In this document: one piece after another, positions 1 to 3,712 of the stretch
Layout of the letters: every line of letters starts with the position of its first letter
How positions within the stretch are numbered: the stretch's first letter is position 1
NCBI GenBank assembly: GCA_937885235.1
Contig: CAKZZK010000182.1
Span: 1 to 6,430, forward strand
Direction of reading: 5' to 3'
Source: an uncultured Treponema sp.
Lineage (GTDB): Bacteria > Spirochaetota > Spirochaetia > Treponematales > Treponemataceae
DNA: 6,430 bases
The notes under the pieces: generated by a model
Told to the model about the DNA's origin: nothing
Seen by the model: the letters and a program-made list of their open reading frames with translations, nothing else
The model's database searches: none
Position numbers and translations under genes: made by a program

Positions 1-10
1 TGTATATTTC

Positions 11-40
11 ATAGTTGCCCCTCCTATGGGCGACAACTAT
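11..40. repeat. bulged inverted repeat at window start
   Basis: ATAGTTG (11-17) is the exact reverse complement of CAACTAT (34-40). Inside it CCC (18-20) can pair with GGG (28-30), leaving a 3-nt bulge (31-33) and a 7-nt loop (21-27). It lies within the PIN-remnant frame at the extreme end of the contig. It may be chance, a fold-back assembly artefact, or a real hairpin; nothing else supports a function. Confidence 0.4.
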
Positions 41-198
41 ATTGACACATTCCGTAGCCCTGAGCGCATGAAAGCAACACTTCATTTTTGGGAAGGGCTG
101 AAAACTCGCAATGATATAGCAGAGAAACTTGCAAGGCAGATAATAGACCTTGGAATTCTTACAAATAAAAGCCATGACGATTGTTTGCATATTGCCAT

Positions 199-205
199 AA
201 AGGAG
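199..205 (+). promoter_or_regulatory. Shine-Dalgarno of the antitoxin-like ORF
   Basis: AAAGGAG ends six bases before the ATG at 212. It lies inside an otherwise open frame, and so supports an independent translation start for the 63-residue protein, not only a long fusion. The ATG at 206 would directly abut this site and is too close to use it. Confidence 0.6.
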
Positions 206-211
206 ATGACG

Positions 212-403
212 ATGACTAAGCCAGATATTTCCCCTGATTTCACTGTTGACGATATTCATAAAATCCGTGAGTATAATTCCGAGCAGGTCAAGAATTTGCC
301 CGAAACCGCACAGAGGACTTATTATAAAGACAAGGCTGAACTATTTTTGAAAGAAGCTGGCATTATGCCGACTATGGAAACTGTTTTTGCGAACAGAGCC
401 TGA
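212..403 (+). CDS. small antitoxin-like protein downstream of a PIN toxin remnant
   Basis: A 63-residue acidic/basic, probably helical protein starting MTKPDIS. I chose the ATG at 212 because AAAGGAG (199-205) sits six bases upstream, a near-ideal Shine-Dalgarno. Upstream sequence in the same frame belongs to the PIN remnant. The block DDIHKIREYN, followed by a Y-Y-K-D-K-A-E-L-F-L stretch, resembles short proteins commonly encoded next to PIN toxins and presumed to be their antitoxins; the family is small and I cannot name it. No DNA-binding motif is obvious. Because no stop separates it from the PIN remnant, a fused product of at least 125 residues could also be made. It ends 11 bp before the end of the convergent ATPase gene, with no terminator between them. 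Its GC (about 41% for the segment) is clearly below that of the neighbours, consistent with acquired DNA. It could equally be a non-functional leftover. Confidence 0.5.
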   Translation: MTKPDISPDFTVDDIHKIREYNSEQVKNLPETAQRTYYKDKAELFLKEAGIMPTMETVFANRA

Positions 404-414
404 ATTACGGGGAT

Positions 415-1995
415 TTATGCTTCCTGCCAGCCGAGTAGCCCCTTTGCTTCATCGGAGAACACCACGCCAACCTTGCGCAGGGATTTCCCCGCTGCCGCAA
501 AGCGGGACGCATAGCCCTTCCGATCTATCTGGGCAAGTGCTTCCGCCGCAGCTTCCTGCCACGGTCTGCTCCTGTCCATCTTCAGCTCAAAGATGTATAC
601 CGCGTTCCCTGTTTCAAGCACGATGTCACTCCTGCCGCCTATGGACTGCAGTTCCGACGTTACGCGGAAGCCCGTCATGCGCAGGAGGACATGGAAGATT
701 GACTCGTAGTAGTTCTCGCACTGCTTCTTCTGAAGGATGACGGGGATGTCGCAGAATGCTGCCTGTATGTGCTCCATCGCCGCATCGAGCTTCCCGGCGC
801 GGAACGCACGGCGCAGGTTCTCAATGGAAAGCCCGAGGCTGTCATCCGGCACGGTGATGAACCTGGGCAGCACGGCATTAAGGAAGCCGTCCTCCACCTC
901 GCGGTTCGGAAAGCCCAGCGTGTATAGCCTGCTCTGCCTGTCGTAGCTCTTTATGGTCAGGTAGCCGCTCTGGTAGATGACGGGCAGCAGGCTGCGGGTC
1001 GCGGGGTCGTAATCCTTGAATTCCGCCTCCAGAGCCTTCCGCCCGTTGATGACGCCGGCAAGCTGGACAGGGGTGTTCTGCAACGACGTTACGAGGAGCG
1101 ACGGTGTGCCGCTTTCAAACCAGTATGAGCCGAAGTTCTTTTCCCTGAGTGCCTTGAGGAGGCAGAACGGGTTGTAGACCCCTTCGCCGTTCCTTGCGAA
1201 ATGGTAGCCGTCATAGTTCTCGGCAAGGGCGCGGAACGCCTGTTCGACAGACATTTCCTGTTCTTTTGCAAGTGCATCGATTTCCTGCATAAAGTATGCG
1301 TGCAGCTCCGAATCCGAGATGCCGCAGAGCGCGGCATAGTCCGCATTCATGCTGATGTCGTCCAGCTGGTTGAGCCCGCTGAAGATGTTCAGCTGACTTA
1401 TCTTTGTGATGCCCGTGATGAAGAGGAAGCGGATATACTTGTCCATGCCCTTGAGCGGGGAGTAAAAGCCCCTCAGCACGGCGCGGTTTTTTTCCTCCTG
1501 CCCGGTAAAGAGGGCATCGAGCACGGGCTTGTCGTATTCATCTATGAGGATGACCACAGGCTTCCCCGTCTGTTCGGCGGCGGCGGTGATGATGTGTTTC
1601 AAACGGGTTTCAAATGAGGTCTTTTCTGATTCCGCAGGGATATGGTATTGCTCCTCATATCCGTGCAGCATATCCTGCAGGTAGAACCCAAGTTTGTTTT
1701 CCTGAGAGAACTCCCCGTCGGCAAAGCTGATGTTCAGCACGGGGTAGGCAGCCCAGTCCTTTTCAAGCCCTTCGATGGCAAGCCCCGTGAACAAATCGCG
1801 CCTGCCACGGAAATAGGCATCGAAGGTGGAAACGAGCAGGCTTTTGCCGAAACGGCGGGGGCGGCTCAAAAAATAAGAGATGGGTGTGGAGGCAAGCGAG
1901 AAGACGAGGGCAGTCTTGTCCACGTATATGCAGCCAGCACTGCGGAGCTTTTCAAAATCCTGTATGCCGATTGGCAGAAGCCGTCTCTGTTCCAT
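415..1995 (-). CDS. AAA-ATPase-like / PD-(D/E)XK nuclease-fold protein (DUF1703 type)
   Basis: A 526-residue cytoplasmic protein. The N-terminal half is the AAA-ATPase-like domain: LPIGIQDFEKLR (6-17) and YVDKT (24-28) open the family signature. SRPRRFGKSLL (44-54) is its degenerate Walker A, VVILIDEYDKP (147-157) is Walker B, and ITGITKISQLNIFSGLN (193-209) is the conserved sensor-like block. The C-terminal third has a PD-(D/E)XK nuclease fold: GGRSDIVLE (453-461) with D457, then IFELK (468-472) giving the E-x-K pair, and a Q-x-x-x-K-x-Y block at 489-495. All catalytic-type residues are present, so it looks intact. The length is usual for the family. Family members are abundant, often multicopy, in gut anaerobes; their role is unknown, with mobile-element or defence functions only suspected. 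I chose the ATG at 1995: a TTG at 2040 and an ATG at 2007 extend it, but lack a Shine-Dalgarno and run through a promoter. It is divergent from gltX. Confidence 0.9.
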   Translation of the reverse strand: MEQRRLLPIGIQDFEKLRSAGCIYVDKTALVFSLASTPISYFLSRPRRFGKSLLVSTFDAYFRGRRDLFTGLAIEGLEKDWAAYPVLNISFADGEFSQENKLGFYLQDMLHGYEEQYHIPAESEKTSFETRLKHIITAAAEQTGKPVVILIDEYDKPVLDALFTGQEEKNRAVLRGFYSPLKGMDKYIRFLFITGITKISQLNIFSGLNQLDDISMNADYAALCGISDSELHAYFMQEIDALAKEQEMSVEQAFRALAENYDGYHFARNGEGVYNPFCLLKALREKNFGSYWFESGTPSLLVTSLQNTPVQLAGVINGRKALEAEFKDYDPATRSLLPVIYQSGYLTIKSYDRQSRLYTLGFPNREVEDGFLNAVLPRFITVPDDSLGLSIENLRRAFRAGKLDAAMEHIQAAFCDIPVILQKKQCENYYESIFHVLLRMTGFRVTSELQSIGGRSDIVLETGNAVYIFELKMDRSRPWQEAAAEALAQIDRKGYASRFAAAGKSLRKVGVVFSDEAKGLLGWQEA

Positions 1996-2002
1996 AAGAA
2001 AA

Positions 2003-2031
2003 AGCATAGCACGGATAGCGGGCGATGGCAA
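2003..2031 (-). promoter_or_regulatory. sigma-70-type promoter for the AAA-ATPase gene, probably leaderless
   Basis: Reading the minus strand, TTGCCA (2031-2026) and TATGCT (2008-2003) are separated by exactly 17 bases, and TGC directly before the -10 makes it an extended -10. Seven bases separate the -10 from the A of the ATG at 1995, so transcription would start at or within one or two bases of the start codon. No Shine-Dalgarno is present upstream of that ATG, which fits a leaderless transcript. Consensus match is seen in the sequence; use is inferred. Confidence 0.5.
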
Positions 2032-2066
2032 GCCATGCAAAAGGGCGTGTAATCATTTGCCCTGTC

Positions 2067-2095
2067 TTGCGTAAGTCTGCCCATATCAATATAAT
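2067..2095 (+). promoter_or_regulatory. sigma-70 promoter of the gltX-metH operon
   Basis: TTGCGT (2067-2072) and a perfect TATAAT (2090-2095) lie 17 bases apart. Transcription should start near 2102, giving a 5' UTR of about 36 nt before gltX. That is too short for a T-box, SAM or cobalamin riboswitch. The -35 is 35 bp from that of the divergent ATPase promoter, so regulators bound between them could affect both. Confidence 0.75.
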
Positions 2096-2118
2096 GGAAG
2101 AAAATTTTTCATATTGAT
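2085..2118. promoter_or_regulatory. inverted repeat overlapping the gltX -10 and start site (possible operator)
   Basis: ATCAATAT (2085-2092) and ATATTGAT (2111-2118) are perfect 8-bp inverted arms with an 18-bp spacer, and the spacer holds a nested palindrome-like GAAAATTTTTC (2100-2110). The left arm covers the first half of the -10 and the right arm lies in the 5' UTR. This geometry suits a repressor site, but the region is AT-rich and such dyads arise by chance. Confidence 0.3.
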
Positions 2119-2124
2119 TGTGAT

Positions 2125-2130
2125 AAGGGG
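2125..2130 (+). promoter_or_regulatory. gltX ribosome binding site
   Basis: AAGGGG lies seven bases before the ATG at 2138. It decides the start: the in-frame TTG at 2114 would place this site inside the coding sequence, and adds eight residues that are not part of the conserved GluRS N-terminus. Confidence 0.8.
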
Positions 2131-2137
2131 TTTCTAT

Positions 2138-3712
2138 ATGTCTGATGAAGTTCGCGTTCGTTATGCGCCGAGTCCTACCGGCCTGCAGCACATCGGCGGG
2201 GTACGCACCGCGCTTTTTAACTATCTTTTTGCCCGTTCCAAGGGGGGCAAGTTCATCTTGCGACTGGAAGACACAGACCGTACCCGCTATGATGAGAAAT
2301 ACGTAAAGAACCTGTATGATACCATGGCATGGCTTGGCATTGACTGGGACGAGGGCGGTGAAAAGGGCGGCGACTGCGGTCCCTACGTGCAGAGCGAGCG
2401 CTTTGACCTGTATAAAAAATATGCCGAAGAGCTGGTGGCGAAGGGAGAAGCATACTACTGCTTCTGCGATGCCGAGCGCCTTGAGCGCATACGCAAGATT
2501 CAGACTGAAAACAAGATGGCTCCCGGCTATGACCGCCACTGCCGCCTGCTCACGCCGGAGGAAGTAAAGGAAAACCTTGCCAAGGGACTGCCCTACGTTA
2601 TCCGCCTGAAGGTGCCGCTTGAAGGCGAGACCAAGTTCCATGACCACCTCTTGGGAGACATTATCTGGAAGAACGAGGATATTTCCCCTGACCCCATACT
2701 GCTCAAAAGCGATGGCTTTCCCACCTACCACCTTGCCAACATCGTGGATGACCACCTGATGCACATCAGCCATGTGATGCGTGCCCAAGAGTGGATTCCC
2801 TCCACGCCCTTGCACGTGCAGATGTACCGCAGCTTTGGCTGGGAGCACCCTGAGTTCTGTCATCTGCCTATGGTGAACGGTGCTGACGGCAAAAAGCTTT
2901 CCAAACGGCATGGCTCCACGAGCCTGAACGAATTCCGTGCCCGCGGTTACCTGCCCATGGCAATTGTCAACTACGTGGCGTTGCTCGGGTGCTCCTACGA
3001 GGACGGGCGCGATATGTATACGCTGGAGGAGCTTGCGGCAAATTTCAAGCTAGAGCACTTGAACAAGGCTCCCGCTGTCTTTGACTATAAAAAACTTGAA
3101 TGGTATAACGGCCAGTATATCCGTGCGCTCAGCGATGAAGAGCTGTACAAGTGGACGCTGCCCTTCATCACGGGAACGGGGGATGCCGTGTTGGAAATCA
3201 ACCCTGAAAATCCGCAGCCAAAGCCGAAGGTTGGTCCTGAGTATTCCGGCGTAGCGTTGGGAGCTGACGGCGAGCCTGTCTGCGTGGATGCTGCTATGGC
3301 TATGTCCAGCGCCGAGGTGAAATCCGCGCTCATGAAGCTTATGCCGCTCATCAAGGAGCGCCTGCATTTCCTTACGGATGCCGCAGAGATGGTGCACTTC
3401 CTCTTTACCGAGCCTGCTGTACCCGAGAAATCCGCCATCATCCCCAAAAAACTCGATGAGGCAAAGACAAAAGCCGTGCTTGAAAAAGCCGTTGACTTTG
3501 TAAAGAAGCTGCCCTCCCTTGACCACGATGCGAGCGAAGCTTTGGCAAAGGAATGTGCCGAAGAGCTCGGAGTAAAGCTTGGTGACTTTATGATGCCCAT
3601 CCGCATGGCAGTTACGGGCAGCCGCGTGTCCCCGCCGCTCATCGGCAGCATCCTCATCCTTGGTGTGGATAAGTCCATAGAGCGCATCAAGCGGACGCTG
3701 GCTGCGCTATGA
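2138..3712 (+). CDS. gltX: glutamyl-tRNA synthetase (GluRS)
   Basis: Class Ib aminoacyl-tRNA synthetase that charges tRNA-Glu in the cytoplasm; 524 residues. The N-terminus (from residue 6) reads RVRYAPSPTG, followed by HIGG (18-21), the HIGH-type ATP-binding motif. LRLEDTD (41-47) binds glutamate/ATP, and KKLSKR (252-257) is the KMSKS loop. CFC (108-110) with C135 keeps three ligands of the zinc site known in E. coli GluRS; the fourth (His there) appears to be Leu137. The C-terminal anticodon-binding domain ends with the typical RMAVTGSRVSPPL (489-501) and SIERIKRTL (513-521). It is longer than the common 470-490 residues because of a Pro-rich, probably loop-like insertion at about 345-390. 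Many Bacillota use a non-discriminating GluRS that also charges tRNA-Gln; the sequence alone does not settle this. The start is fixed by the ribosome site at 2125-2130. Its stop overlaps the metH start. Confidence 0.97.
   Translation: MSDEVRVRYAPSPTGLQHIGGVRTALFNYLFARSKGGKFILRLEDTDRTRYDEKYVKNLYDTMAWLGIDWDEGGEKGGDCGPYVQSERFDLYKKYAEELVAKGEAYYCFCDAERLERIRKIQTENKMAPGYDRHCRLLTPEEVKENLAKGLPYVIRLKVPLEGETKFHDHLLGDIIWKNEDISPDPILLKSDGFPTYHLANIVDDHLMHISHVMRAQEWIPSTPLHVQMYRSFGWEHPEFCHLPMVNGADGKKLSKRHGSTSLNEFRARGYLPMAIVNYVALLGCSYEDGRDMYTLEELAANFKLEHLNKAPAVFDYKKLEWYNGQYIRALSDEELYKWTLPFITGTGDAVLEINPENPQPKPKVGPEYSGVALGADGEPVCVDAAMAMSSAEVKSALMKLMPLIKERLHFLTDAAEMVHFLFTEPAVPEKSAIIPKKLDEAKTKAVLEKAVDFVKKLPSLDHDASEALAKECAEELGVKLGDFMMPIRMAVTGSRVSPPLIGSILILGVDKSIERIKRTLAAL

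Larger units (their letters stand above)
2..211 (+). pseudogene. PIN-domain toxin remnant (5' cut by window edge, C-terminal part missing)
   Basis: The reading frame is open from base 2 with no stop, so the gene is probably cut by the window edge; the ATG at 26 is likely internal. The stretch AEKLARQIIDLGILTNKS followed by DDCLHIAI resembles the middle of PIN-fold proteins (VapC-like ribonuclease toxins), where a D-D-[AC]-L-H-I-A block carries one of the acidic metal-binding residues. In that family about 40-50 more residues normally follow (a strand, a SWNFKH-like block and a tail). Here the frame passes straight into the small ORF starting at 212, so the C-terminal half is absent. Frame 1 just before that start reads K-G-D-D-D-D-stop (TAA at 217-219), which could be the original toxin tail. 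That would imply a frame-changing internal deletion near 190-200. The family assignment is from memory of its motifs; the deletion is inference. Confidence 0.55.

Noticed and set aside
381..396. CTGTT/AACAG hairpin near the convergent gene ends as a terminator
   Set aside because: Only five base pairs with a six-base loop, inside the antitoxin-like ORF, and no following T-run on either strand.
1996..2040. Longer starts of the ATPase gene (TTG 2040, ATG 2007)
   Set aside because: There is no ribosome site upstream of either, both overlap a near-consensus promoter, and the family signature begins just after the ATG at 1995.
1201..2052. Two plus-strand ORFs (1201-1617 and 1642-2052) antisense to the ATPase gene
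   Set aside because: They mirror conserved family blocks on the other strand and have no convincing start signals; such shadows often appear in databases as spurious hypotheticals.
2114..2137. Longer gltX start at TTG 2114
   Set aside because: It would put the Shine-Dalgarno (2125-2130) inside the gene and adds residues outside the conserved GluRS start; the ATG at 2138 is well spaced.
2102..2137. T-box or riboswitch before gltX
   Set aside because: The leader is only about 36 nt from the predicted start site, far too short for any of these elements, and has no terminator-antiterminator structure.
1952..2911. Minus-strand ORF (319 codons) crossing the intergenic region and the gltX 5' half
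   Set aside because: It overlaps gltX, both promoters and the ATPase start. The protein has no known motif, and gltX is certain.
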